DNA of 64,000 nt, taken from the NCBI RefSeq assembly GCF_003148845.1, contig NZ_QGHA01000010.1:1-64000 (forward strand), in the 5' to 3' direction. This stretch comes from Mucilaginibacter oryzae. Lineage in GTDB: Bacteria > Bacteroidota > Bacteroidia > Sphingobacteriales > Sphingobacteriaceae. Under the pieces are notes generated by a model. It worked only from the letters and a program-made list of their open reading frames with translations, was not told where the DNA came from and searched no databases. The translations under genes were made by a program, and so were the position numbers. Shown one piece after another: positions 9,538 to 16,747 of the stretch. Each line of letters begins with the position of its first letter. Positions within the stretch are counted from its first letter, which is position 1.

Positions 9538-9587
9538 TTCGTTGATTTCGGATTGGGATGTTCGATTTTGGGTTTTGGCCTAAAACA

Positions 9588-9620
9588 AAACACCAGCAAA
9601 TTAAATAAAATTGCTGGTGT
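9588..9620 (-). terminator. Intrinsic terminator after rimO
   Basis: Perfect stem ACACCAGCAA / TTGCTGGTGT with an AT-rich loop, followed on the minus strand by TTTTGTTTT. It ends the rpmB-rpmG-DUF4295-ftsY-rimO transcription unit before bshC. Confidence 0.8.
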
Positions 9621-9672
9621 CGAAATTAGATTATAAATCGCAAATCGCTTAGCAGCAAGTTGCAAATTAGCA

Positions 9673-11010
9673 TTATTTTACAATTTGTCCATAAAGATCA
9701 AAGTCTTCGGCGCTGTTTATCTGCACGTTAACAAAGCTGCCAATAGTAGCATAATCAACACTGGCATCAATCAATACCTCGTTATCCACCTCGGGCGAAT
9801 CAAATTCGGTACGGCCAACAAAGTAATCACTGTCTTTCTTATCTATCAGTACTTTGTAGGTATTGCCCACCTTCTCCTGGTTTTTATCAAACGAAATGCC
9901 CTGCTGAATTTCCATAATGGTATCGGCGCGTTGCTGTTTAACTTCTTCGGGCACATCATCCGCTAAGCTGTGCGCATGTGTTTTTTCTTCGTGCGAGTAG
10001 GTGAAACAACCTAACCTGTCAAATTTGGTATCCTCAACCCATTGCGCCATTTCTTCAAAATCCTGTTGGGTTTCGCCCGGGTAGCCGGTAATCAGCGTGG
10101 TACGCATGGCTATGCCCGGTACACGATCGCGGATTTCGTTTACAATATCAATAGTTTTTTGCTTGGTAATACCTCTGCGCATCGATTTCAGCATATTATC
10201 GGTAATGTGCTGCAACGGCATGTCCAGGTATTTGCAAATGTTTGCACGCTCGTTCATCACATCCAGAATCTCCATCGGGAAACCCGAAGGGTACGCGTAC
10301 TGCAACCTGATCCACTCGATGCCGTTTACATCAGATAAGCGGCGAAGCAGTTCATCCAGGTTGCGTTTGCCATACAGGTCAAGGCCATAGTAAGTTAAAT
10401 CCTGCGCAATCAGGATCAGCTCTTTAGTGCCGTTTTTAGCCAGTTTCTTCGCATCCTCCACCAATTGCTCCATCGGCGTACTCAGGTGCTTACCCCTCAT
10501 TAAAGGAATAGCGCAAAATGAACACGGACGGTTGCAACCTTCGGCAATTTTAAAGTAAGCGAAGTGCGATGGTGTGGTTAGCAAACGCTCGCCTATTAAC
10601 TCATGCTTGTAATTAGCGCCCACGGTAGCCAAAAGGTTTTGCAGATCGTTAGTGCCAAAATAGGCATCAACATTGGTAATCTCGGCCTCAAGCTCGGGTT
10701 TATAGCGCTCGCTGAGGCAGCCGGTTACAATTACCTTGCCTACCTTGCCCTGCTCTTTAAGCTCGCTGTATTGCAGAATGGTATCTATCGATTCCTGCTT
10801 GGCATTATCAATAAAGCCGCAGGTGTTAATTACTATAATATCATTTTTGCCTACCTTTTCGGCCTCATGCACCACATCAAACTGGTTGCCCTTCAACTGG
10901 CCCATCAATATCTCCGAATCGTAGATGTTTTTGGAGCAGCCTAATGTAACCACGTTTACACGAGGTTTGGCTTGTTTTGCCGAAGGGCGTGAAATTTCCT
11001 TTGTTTTCAT
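9673..11010 (-). CDS. rimO: Ribosomal protein S12 methylthiotransferase
   Basis: A radical-SAM enzyme that adds a methylthio group to an aspartate of ribosomal protein S12. N-terminal UPF0004 domain with VVTLGCSKNIYDSEIL, then the radical-SAM cluster motif CNRPCSFCAIP (CxxxCxxC) and a C-terminal TRAM domain ending near DFDLYGQIVK. I choose ATG 11010 (MKTKEISRPS); an upstream in-frame ATG at 11025 adds only five residues. About 445 residues, the usual size. It is last in the conserved ribosomal-protein / ftsY operon, and its substrate rpsL is also in this window (26293). Confidence 0.95.
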   Translation of the reverse strand: MKTKEISRPSAKQAKPRVNVVTLGCSKNIYDSEILMGQLKGNQFDVVHEAEKVGKNDIIVINTCGFIDNAKQESIDTILQYSELKEQGKVGKVIVTGCLSERYKPELEAEITNVDAYFGTNDLQNLLATVGANYKHELIGERLLTTPSHFAYFKIAEGCNRPCSFCAIPLMRGKHLSTPMEQLVEDAKKLAKNGTKELILIAQDLTYYGLDLYGKRNLDELLRRLSDVNGIEWIRLQYAYPSGFPMEILDVMNERANICKYLDMPLQHITDNMLKSMRRGITKQKTIDIVNEIRDRVPGIAMRTTLITGYPGETQQDFEEMAQWVEDTKFDRLGCFTYSHEEKTHAHSLADDVPEEVKQQRADTIMEIQQGISFDKNQEKVGNTYKVLIDKKDSDYFVGRTEFDSPEVDNEVLIDASVDYATIGSFVNVQINSAEDFDLYGQIVK

Positions 11011-11021
11011 AACACACTTTA

Positions 11022-11121
11022 TCACCGGGGGAGCCCCCTCTAAATCTCCCCCGGTAGGGGAGACTTTTAAATTTCTGCTTTTTTAAGCCCTCCCTACCGG
11101 GGAGGGTTTGGGTGGGGCTTA
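11022..11121. repeat. Family A palindromic repeat between ftsY and rimO
   Basis: Read on the minus strand it starts with the ftsY stop codon as TAAGCCCCACCCAAACCC and then forms two hairpins (CCTCCCCGGTAGGGAGGG; TCCCCTACCGGGGGAGA) separated by an AT-rich spacer. It is closely similar to the copy at 58862-58947. Confidence 0.85.
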
Positions 11122-12084
11122 TTGCTTAAACAAACTGTCAACAAACGCCTGCCTGTCAAACAACTGCAGGTGGTCCATCCCTTCGCCAACACCAATATAT
11201 TTTACCGGGATCTTGAACTGATCAGATATACCTATTACTACACCGCCTTTTGCCGTACCGTCAAGCTTGGTAAGCGCCAGGGCGTTTACGTTGGTAGCCT
11301 CGGTAAATTGCTTGCATTGCTCAATAGCGTTTTGCCCGGTTGATGCATCGAGCACCAGCAGTATCTCATGCGGAGCGCCGGGAATCACTTTCTGCATTAC
11401 GTTTTTGATCTTGGTAAGTTCGTTCATCAGGCCTACCTTGTTATGCAGGCGGCCTGCAGTATCTATAATTACTACATCATCCTCATTAGCCACAGCAGAA
11501 CGAAGGGTATCATAAGCTACAGAAGCCGGATCCGAGCCCATGGCCTGGGCTACTACTTTTACACCAACACGCTCGCCCCAAAGCTTAATCTGATCAACCG
11601 CGGCGGCGCGAAAAGTATCGGCAGCGCCTAATACTACCTTGTTACCGGCTTGTTTAAGTTTGTGGGCCAGTTTGCCAATGGTGGTGGTTTTGCCTACGCC
11701 GTTTACACCCACTACCATAATTACGTAGGGTTTATGGTCGCCGTATTCGAAATTGCGGAAGTCGTTGCTGTTGTTTTCGGCAAGCAGCTGCTGAATTTCG
11801 TCTTTTAGCAGCGTATTCAGTTCGTTGGTACTTACGTATTTATCGCGGGCAACGCGGGCCTGGATGCGGTCGATGATTTTGAGGGTAGTGGTTACCCCTA
11901 CATCTGATGTTACCAGGATCTCTTCCAGCTCATCAAGCACATCATCATCAACGGTTGATTTACCGGCGATGGCCTTGGTGATCTTCGAAAAAAAGTTATC
12001 CTTGGTTTTTTCCAAACCGGTATCAAGCGCCTGCTGTTCCTGCTGCGTATTTTCCTTTTTCTTAAAAAAATCAAATAATCCCAT
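11119..12084 (-). CDS. ftsY: Signal recognition particle receptor FtsY
   Basis: GTPase that docks SRP-ribosome complexes at the inner membrane. I start it at ATG 12084 (MGLFDFFKKKENTQQ), which matches Bacteroidota FtsY; a start three codons upstream lies in a repeat. About 321 residues with a short acidic A region, a helical N domain (residues 25-100) and the G domain: P-loop GVNGVGKTTTIGKLA, DTAGRLHNK and TKLDGTAKGGV. Located between DUF4295 and rimO, the usual Bacteroidota order. Family A repeats flank it at both start and stop codons, and its stop codon falls at the edge of the downstream copy. Confidence 0.96.
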   Translation of the reverse strand: MGLFDFFKKKENTQQEQQALDTGLEKTKDNFFSKITKAIAGKSTVDDDVLDELEEILVTSDVGVTTTLKIIDRIQARVARDKYVSTNELNTLLKDEIQQLLAENNSNDFRNFEYGDHKPYVIMVVGVNGVGKTTTIGKLAHKLKQAGNKVVLGAADTFRAAAVDQIKLWGERVGVKVVAQAMGSDPASVAYDTLRSAVANEDDVVIIDTAGRLHNKVGLMNELTKIKNVMQKVIPGAPHEILLVLDASTGQNAIEQCKQFTEATNVNALALTKLDGTAKGGVVIGISDQFKIPVKYIGVGEGMDHLQLFDRQAFVDSLFKQ

Positions 12085-12202
12085 AAGCCTCACCTAAATC
12101 CTCTCCAAAGGAGAGGACCTTGTTAAATAGTTTTTAAATCAGATTATTACACCAGCCTGCCTGCTTCTCCCTCTCCTTTGGAGAGGGCCGGGGTGAGGCC
12201 TA
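12085..12202. repeat. Family A palindromic repeat (variant) upstream of ftsY
   Basis: Two inverted arms: AAGCCTCACCTAAATCC with hairpin CCTCTCCAAAGGAGAGG at the left, and CTCTCCTTTGGAGAGG with GGGGTGAGGCCTAA at the right. The left end touches the ftsY start codon. A sequence variant of the elements at 11022 and 58862. Confidence 0.8.
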
Positions 12203-12204
12203 AC

Positions 12205-12238
12205 AAAAAAAGCCCTCTCGTTAAAAACAAGACGGCTT
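12205..12238 (-). terminator. Terminator after the DUF4295 gene
   Basis: On the minus strand AAGCCGTCT ... AGAGGGCTT with one mismatch is followed by seven T. It would reduce transcription from the L28/L33 genes into ftsY. Confidence 0.6.
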
Positions 12239-12260
12239 CAATATTTGAATCAAAGAGTGA

Positions 12261-12425
12261 TTATATAGTTTTACCAGCAATTGCATCCTTAACTAAATCG
12301 TTAGGGACAATTTGGGTTTTGAATGAATAAGCACCGGTTTTAGGTGATTTATTCATGGTGATCACTTTTGAATATTCTTTGCCTTTACCTGCTACTTTCA
12401 GGGTTGCAACTACTTTCTTTGCCAT
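12261..12425 (-). CDS. DUF4295 small basic protein
   Basis: A 54-residue protein, MAKKVVATLKVAGKGKEYSK then a C-terminus AIAGKTI. It is the small lysine-rich DUF4295 protein found in Bacteroidota directly after rpmB and rpmG. The position in a ribosomal operon and the composition suggest a ribosome-associated protein, but its function is unproven. Spacing to rpmG is about 105 bp, filled by an AT-rich repeat. Confidence 0.88.
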   Translation of the reverse strand: MAKKVVATLKVAGKGKEYSKVITMNKSPKTGAYSFKTQIVPNDLVKDAIAGKTI

Positions 12426-12427
12426 CT

Positions 12428-12500
12428 CTTAATTATTGAATTAGTGATTTACTGAATTAGTGATTTTATTTTGATTGTTGAATTAGCGAATCAATTACAA
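12428..12500. repeat. Family E AT-rich repeat (GAATTAGTGATT type)
   Basis: Repeated words ATTGAATTAGTGATTTA and GAATTAGCGAATCAATTA fill the spacer between rpmG and the DUF4295 gene. The same words recur around fusA and next to the DUF3098 gene. Confidence 0.65.
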
Positions 12501-12530
12501 ATCTAACTACCCAATCAAAGCTTCAACCAA

Positions 12531-12713
12531 TTATTTTATCTCTTTGTGAACAGTAACTTTACGTAAAACCGGGTTGAATTTTTTCAACTCTAATCTTTCG
12601 GTAGTGTTTTTCTTGTTCTTAGTGGTGATATAGCGAGACATGCCTGGCATACCGCTTGTTTTGTGTTCGGTGCACTCTAAAATCACCTGAACCCTGTTGC
12701 CTTTTTTTGCCAT
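12531..12713 (-). CDS. rpmG: 50S ribosomal protein L33
   Basis: 60 residues, [20 protein letters not shown]..., ending [16 protein letters not shown]. It matches Bacteroidota L33. Only one cysteine is present, so it is the zinc-free (C-minus) form. Second gene of the rpmB operon. Confidence 0.96.
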   Translation of the reverse strand: MAKKGNRVQVILECTEHKTSGMPGMSRYITTKNKKNTTERLELKKFNPVLRKVTVHKEIK

Positions 12714-12793
12714 TTTGTTTTTATGTTGTACGTGTCACCTCACGGCTTACGTAATTTTCAATTTATTATACTGCTAAACCTGCAAGCCAACTA

Positions 12794-13027
12794 CTAAATG
12801 TAGCCTTTTTTAACAAATTTATTGATGCAGGCGGTAATACCGTTTTTGCTGATAGTTTTAACCGCCGAGGTAGATACTTTTAAAGTAATCCATTTATCCT
12901 CTTCAGGGATATAAAACTTTTTAAGTTTCAAGTTAGGATGAAACCTGCGTTTTGTTTTAACGTTTGAGTTTGAAACGTTGTTACCAACGATAGATCCTTT
13001 TCCTGTTAGATCACAAATTCTTGACAT
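12794..13027 (-). CDS. rpmB: 50S ribosomal protein L28
   Basis: 77 residues, [20 protein letters not shown] followed by [18 protein letters not shown], a standard L28. No CxxC zinc pair beyond C5. First gene of the rpmB-rpmG-DUF4295-ftsY-rimO unit, with a Bacteroidota-type promoter 45-75 bp upstream. Confidence 0.97.
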   Translation of the reverse strand: MSRICDLTGKGSIVGNNVSNSNVKTKRRFHPNLKLKKFYIPEEDKWITLKVSTSAVKTISKNGITACINKFVKKGYI

Positions 13028-13071
13028 GACAAATATTTTTAATTATCAACCCTTTATCCAAAAAGAGTTTG

Positions 13072-13103
13072 CAAATATCAGACTTTTAAATCAAATATTC
13101 AAG
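13072..13103 (-). promoter_or_regulatory. Promoter of the rpmB operon
   Basis: On the minus strand, CTTGA, a 19-bp spacer and GATATTTG. This resembles the Bacteroidota -33/-7 consensus (TTTG ... TAnnTTTG) and the rpsL promoter in this window, which also has CTTGA at -33. Confidence 0.55.
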
Positions 13104-13162
13104 GGTGATTTAAAAATATTTGAAAAAAGATTTATGGAGTGGGCTGATAGTTATGTTATTAG

Positions 13163-13882
13163 TTAGTAATAGGTTATTTCGCGCGTTGTTGTACCCGAAT
13201 ACTTTCGTTCGGGCATTGGCTCAAAGGTGTTAGTAGCACTTATCCGTTTAAGCCAATTGCCTTTTGAATCACGTTGAGGATATGTATAAGTTGTCTTATT
13301 TAAGAGTAACTCTTCCTCATAAAAAGAGGATTCGATCAAATGGTTTTCATGATCGTATTTATATTTCCAAAAATTAGGAGCAGCGTGTACATTAAGAGCA
13401 TGCGTATTCCATTCTGTTAAATTTCCTGATTTATCATATTTAGCTAATGATTCGTACTGAAATATATCGTCCGATTTATCGGCACTGCCATACCTTGATA
13501 TATTGCCATTACTATCAAAGTCCCACTTAACCCCATAATTTCTCTCCCCGGAAAGCGTTTCGGTTAGCGCCGTCTTTTTCCCATCAGCATTATACGAAGA
13601 AACGTACCGGGTTTCCTGCCGTTCTGTTTTCTTTTCCTTTTTATTCTCATGCCCTTCAGTATAGCTCCAACTTGATTTTGAATAAATCATATCGCCCTGT
13701 TAATTAAAATCAACAACTAAAAAATAATCGCCTAATGTGCTTTTTTCAATCAAACGTTTTACGTTCCCGTTTAATTTTTCGGCATATCTGTCCGAGTACA
13801 GCATAATAGAAGCCGGTTTGGTTTTTTTATATGAGCAGGAAGTAATTAACAATAGTAGGATTAAAATTCGTCGCTTTAGCAT
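13163..13882 (-). pseudogene. Lipoprotein gene interrupted by an in-frame stop codon
   Basis: Two open segments in the same frame, 13882-13700 and 13690-13163, are separated by a single TAA at 13702-13700 and three sense codons. The first begins MLKRRILILLLLITSCSYKK with a lipobox cysteine at residue 16; the second continues QGDMIYSKSSW and contains YD-repeat-like units such as KWDFDSNGNISRYGS and KYDHENHLIESSFYEEE. Joined, they give one surface lipoprotein of about 239 residues with RHS/YD-like strands. A codon such as AAA or CAA mutated to TAA explains it. The intact reading frame downstream suggests a recent mutation. Function unknown. Confidence 0.75.
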
Positions 13883-14063
13883 AATTGCAAATAAGGTGGC
13901 TTAAATTAATAGTAAGTTATTTTACGGGTTTCTTCAACTTACGTCAATTACCAGGTTATACCATCTGTCCCGTTTATAAACATAACGCTTCGTCCAGTTT
14001 TTGTGTGCGTCAAAATTATGTTGATCTCGGGCCGGGTGGTTTATACAAAAAACCAAGTTCCTT

Positions 14064-14792
14064 TCACTTTCGATAATTCTTCAACAGGTTATAGTCGGTA
14101 AAATCCATAGCATCATCCGCGTTAATACTTCTCTTTAAAATGAGTTTTTCTTCGCCTTTTTTATCGTAGGCAAACACTTTTATGCTATCGCATTGGTCGG
14201 CCCTGGCAAAAGTTCTTAAACTATCAGCCTCAATGGTTGCGAAAATTGTGCTGTTACACCCGGAAAGCGCAAAAGCTTCTATACAATTTAACTCTTGATT
14301 ATAACTCAGGTTTGGAAACGTGTCGGAGTTTTTAATCAGTATCAGTTCATCATTTTTCTTATCGTAGATAAAAAGCGTACGGATCTCGTTGCCGCCACGT
14401 GCTGCTATTGCCGAAATAAAGGTAAAATCGTTCAGCACGTCGTTGTTAAAATCTGATACTGAGGGATCGGAACTGGTAATTCCATCCTTTGGGAGATGAA
14501 ATTCATTTTTAATTATCCATTTATCAGCATGCTTTGAAAAGAACCGGATAACAACGTAGGTGCTATCCTCAATTTTAAACTGCTCGAGACTTACCTTATT
14601 AAACCCTTTACGGCCTATATTTAAACTATCTGTAAATGATTCCGTAAGTCCGTGCTTATCTGGCATCGTTTTCGGTTTCGCTTTTATTTCTTTATGCAGA
14701 TGTTGTACAACAGGAGCAGGGCGTTTTTCCCCGCATGCGGCTAATAATAAAACCGATAATAGTATCAGGCAGGTGATAGGTTTGGGGCGCAT
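14064..14792 (-). CDS. Hypothetical lipoprotein
   Basis: 242 residues with a lipoprotein signal MRPKPITCLILLSVLLLAAC, cysteine at 20. The mature part contains DPSVSDFNNDVLNDFTFISA, which resembles the calcium-loop repeat of FG-GAP/VCBS proteins, so a partly beta-propeller-like fold is possible. I do not recognise a specific family. It lies next to another lipoprotein gene on the same strand (13163-13882), separated by about 180 bp without a clear gene. Codon use looks ordinary. Confidence 0.75.
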   Translation of the reverse strand: MRPKPITCLILLSVLLLAACGEKRPAPVVQHLHKEIKAKPKTMPDKHGLTESFTDSLNIGRKGFNKVSLEQFKIEDSTYVVIRFFSKHADKWIIKNEFHLPKDGITSSDPSVSDFNNDVLNDFTFISAIAARGGNEIRTLFIYDKKNDELILIKNSDTFPNLSYNQELNCIEAFALSGCNSTIFATIEADSLRTFARADQCDSIKVFAYDKKGEEKLILKRSINADDAMDFTDYNLLKNYRK

Positions 14793-14982
14793 TGGTTAAT
14801 CTTTCCCGTAAAAATAATTGAAAGTTGAAACTTAAAGCGGGATATCCAACAAATTTTATATCACATCCGCTAAATCAACTATCGGCCAACAATAATTCCG
14901 GTATCATGTAAATCAATAAATCATAACAATCAGGGTTCAAACCAAACTGCAAACTGCTCACTCAAAACTGCCAGCTGAACAT

Positions 14983-15085
14983 GGGCGTTGCCTGCGGCCC
15001 GGGCTATCCGTTCCAAGTCCTCGCCTTGCCCTTACACAAGTCCACCGTACGCTCCGGGCTTTCCACTACTATCCCTAACGCGGGG
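14983..15085. repeat. Family B dispersed repeat
   Basis: Begins GGGCGTTGCCTGCGGCC and contains CGGGCTATCCGTTCC and ATCCCTAACGC. Related copies are at 25918-26000 (inverted) and 30559-30638. The rest of 14793-14982 is AT-rich with no gene that I can see. Confidence 0.85.
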
Positions 15086-15118
15086 GATAGAGATTAGAGA
15101 TCAGTGATAGGAGATTAG
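15086..15118. repeat. Left arm of a GATTAGAG palindrome split by the IS3 element
   Basis: Contains GATTAGAGATCAGTGATAG and GGAGATTAG. The complementary arm is at 16545-16574, on the other side of the insertion sequence. Confidence 0.7.
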
Positions 15119-15168
15119 TTTTCTTTGTCATGTCCTGAAAATAGTAGACATTTTTATTTGTTTGTTTG

Positions 15169-15217
15169 AGCTGTTAATAAGTCGGAAACTCTTCGAGTTT
15201 CCGACTTATTAACAGCT
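15169..15217 (+). terminator. Perfect 23-bp stem hairpin inside the IS3 end
   Basis: The 23-bp arms 15169-15191 and 15195-15217 are exact complements with loop TTC, followed on the plus strand by TTTCTTTTTTT. As a terminator it would stop transcription entering the element from the left end, antisense to the transposase genes. Confidence 0.8.
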
Positions 15218-15271
15218 TTTCTTTTTTTGCTTCTTTTTTTCTTTTAAAAACGCTTTTATTTTGTTGATAAC

Positions 15272-16126
15272 TTATGCAGCCATGTGTACTTGTTGTGGCG
15301 TGGCCAGGTTCAATGACCAATGTGGCCTGTTCATATTGTACGAATTTATTGCCTCTTTTACTGCCTTTGTTGCATCCTTTACTGAAGGGAATGTGCTATC
15401 GAGGCTATATTCCTGTTTAAGTATTCCGTTGACACGTTCCGCCATCGCATTTTCGTAACAATGGTTTTCTTCTGTCATGCTGATCCCTATCCTGGCCTTT
15501 TTTAACAGTTTTGTATATTCATTGCTACAGTACTGGATCCCACGGTCTGAGTGATGGATCAGGTCATCGCCGTATTGTCGTTGCCTGATGGCCATCTGCA
15601 GGCTACGAACAGCCCCGTCAATTCTGAGGCTATCTGACAAATGCCAGCCTACCACTTTTCGTGAATATGCATCTGTGATCAAAAACAGGTATACAAAGTC
15701 TTTTGATGTGCGGATATACGTAATATCAGCTACCCAGCATTGATGGGCACCGGTAAGCAGCCTGTCCTTCATTAGGTTCCTGTAAACCCTGAAGCGGTGA
15801 TAAGAATCTGTCGTAGAAACATATTTGCGACGTCTTTTTACCAGGAGCCTATGTCGGGTTAACAACTCAAAGAACTTATCCCTACCCATCCGTATGTCTG
15901 CTTTGGCTATATCTTCCTTTAACAGAAAATATAGTTTCTTACCTCCCAGACGCGGATGGCACCGACGAACTTCATGAACCAATGATAAAACAAATGTCTC
16001 ATCTAAGGCTTGCCTGTCGGCTGCTGATACTGCTTTATAATAACCACTTCGGCTTACTTCAAAATAGCTGCATAGTTCCTTTAATCCGTGCTTTGACCCG
16101 AGCGCACAAATGCTTGACCGCCAAAC
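15272..16126 (-). CDS. IS3-family transposase OrfB (DDE integrase)
   Basis: Catalytic part of the transposase. HTH_21-like N-terminus (KELCSYFEVSRSGYYKA), then an rve integrase core with the DDE residues in WVADITYIRT, HHSDRGIQYCS and ENAMAERVNGILKQEY. The frame is open from the A9 run at 16127-16135 and has no ATG near its start; it is one base back (-1) relative to orfA. It is therefore probably made as an OrfAB fusion by frameshifting on A-AAA-AAG. A separate start at the TTG at 15982 would remove the N-terminal helices. Confidence 0.93.
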   Translation of the reverse strand, partial: VWRSSICALGSKHGLKELCSYFEVSRSGYYKAVSAADRQALDETFVLSLVHEVRRCHPRLGGKKLYFLLKEDIAKADIRMGRDKFFELLTRHRLLVKRRRKYVSTTDSYHRFRVYRNLMKDRLLTGAHQCWVADITYIRTSKDFVYLFLITDAYSRKVVGWHLSDSLRIDGAVRSLQMAIRQRQYGDDLIHHSDRGIQYCSNEYTKLLKKARIGISMTEENHCYENAMAERVNGILKQEYSLDSTFPSVKDATKAVKEAINSYNMNRPHWSLNLATPQQVHMAA

Positions 16127-16470
16127 TTTTTTTTTAAGTCCGCTCCGTATAATTTGCCCGCCTGTTTAACTACCTCTTCCGCGCAATCACGGGCCAGGTA
16201 TGCATCTGCCAAAGCCAATTTTAATTTCTTGACTTCCTGATCTAATTCTAATAACCGATCCTTCTCTGTTTTCGTTTCCACTCTTATCACCTTGTTCTGT
16301 AAATGTTGTTTGCCTAAAGTTCCAAGCCATCTGCTTACTGTCTCGGCTCCGCGGATCCCGTAACGTCGGCTCGCTTCTGCAAGACTTAAACCTTCTTCTT
16401 CGATCTCTTTGACTACTTTTTGTTTAAAGCTAATACTGTACCTGATTACTTTTACTTTACATTTTGTCAT
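16081..16470 (-). CDS. IS3-family transposase OrfA (helix-turn-helix)
   Basis: 129 residues. N-terminal HTH (SISFKQKVVKEIEEEGLSLA, then RYGIRGAETVSRWLGTLG) binds the element ends; a leucine-rich coiled coil follows (KTEKDRLLELDQEVKKLKLA). It ends shortly after LKKKFGG, where the A9 run allows a -1 shift into orfB; otherwise it stops at 16083-16081. Confidence 0.92.
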   Translation of the reverse strand: MTKCKVKVIRYSISFKQKVVKEIEEEGLSLAEASRRYGIRGAETVSRWLGTLGKQHLQNKVIRVETKTEKDRLLELDQEVKKLKLALADAYLARDCAEEVVKQAGKLYGADLKKKFGGQAFVRSGQSTD

Positions 16471-16544
16471 CTTTCCTTACTCTTTTGTTAACATTTTCTG
16501 TCAACCTATTTTAGGACAAGACACTTGTTAAACCCGGATTAAAC

Positions 16545-16574
16545 CTAACCTCTAATCTCCAACCTCTAATCACT
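16545..16574. repeat. Right arm of the GATTAGAG palindrome split by the IS3 element
   Basis: CTAACCTCTAATCTCC followed by AACCTCTAATCACT, the reverse complement type of the arm at 15086-15118. The remainder up to 16747 is AT-rich leader of acs. Confidence 0.7.
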
Positions 16575-16747
16575 CAAAATCACTTCTTAAAAAATTTTAA
16601 AAAGATGCAATTTTAGTTTACACATCACACATAATTTATTAAATTACGGCCGCCATTTAAACCAGCATGAAACCGTTACCGGCCAACACTTAATAAACAA
16701 TTTAAGCCGGAAGCAGCTTCATCTACCAACCAAACACCAACCAACCA

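Larger units (their letters stand above)
15126..16523 (-). mobile_element. Complete IS3-family insertion sequence
   Basis: About 1398 bp bounded by imperfect 25-bp inverted repeats; left TGTCATGTCCT..., right (inverted) TGTCTTGTCCT.... The flanks carry the same 3 bp, CTT, at 15123-15125 and 16524-16526, the target duplication expected for IS3 elements. It holds orfA and orfB in overlapping frames with an A9 slippery run and an IS3-type DDE integrase, so it appears intact and potentially active. Confidence 0.93.

Noticed and set aside
12978-13166. 62-codon plus-strand frame over the rpmB start
   Set aside because: Overlaps rpmB and its promoter on the other strand; no family features.
14930-14982. 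GGTTCAAACC as a tRNA T-arm
   Set aside because: No cloverleaf or acceptor stem can be built around it.
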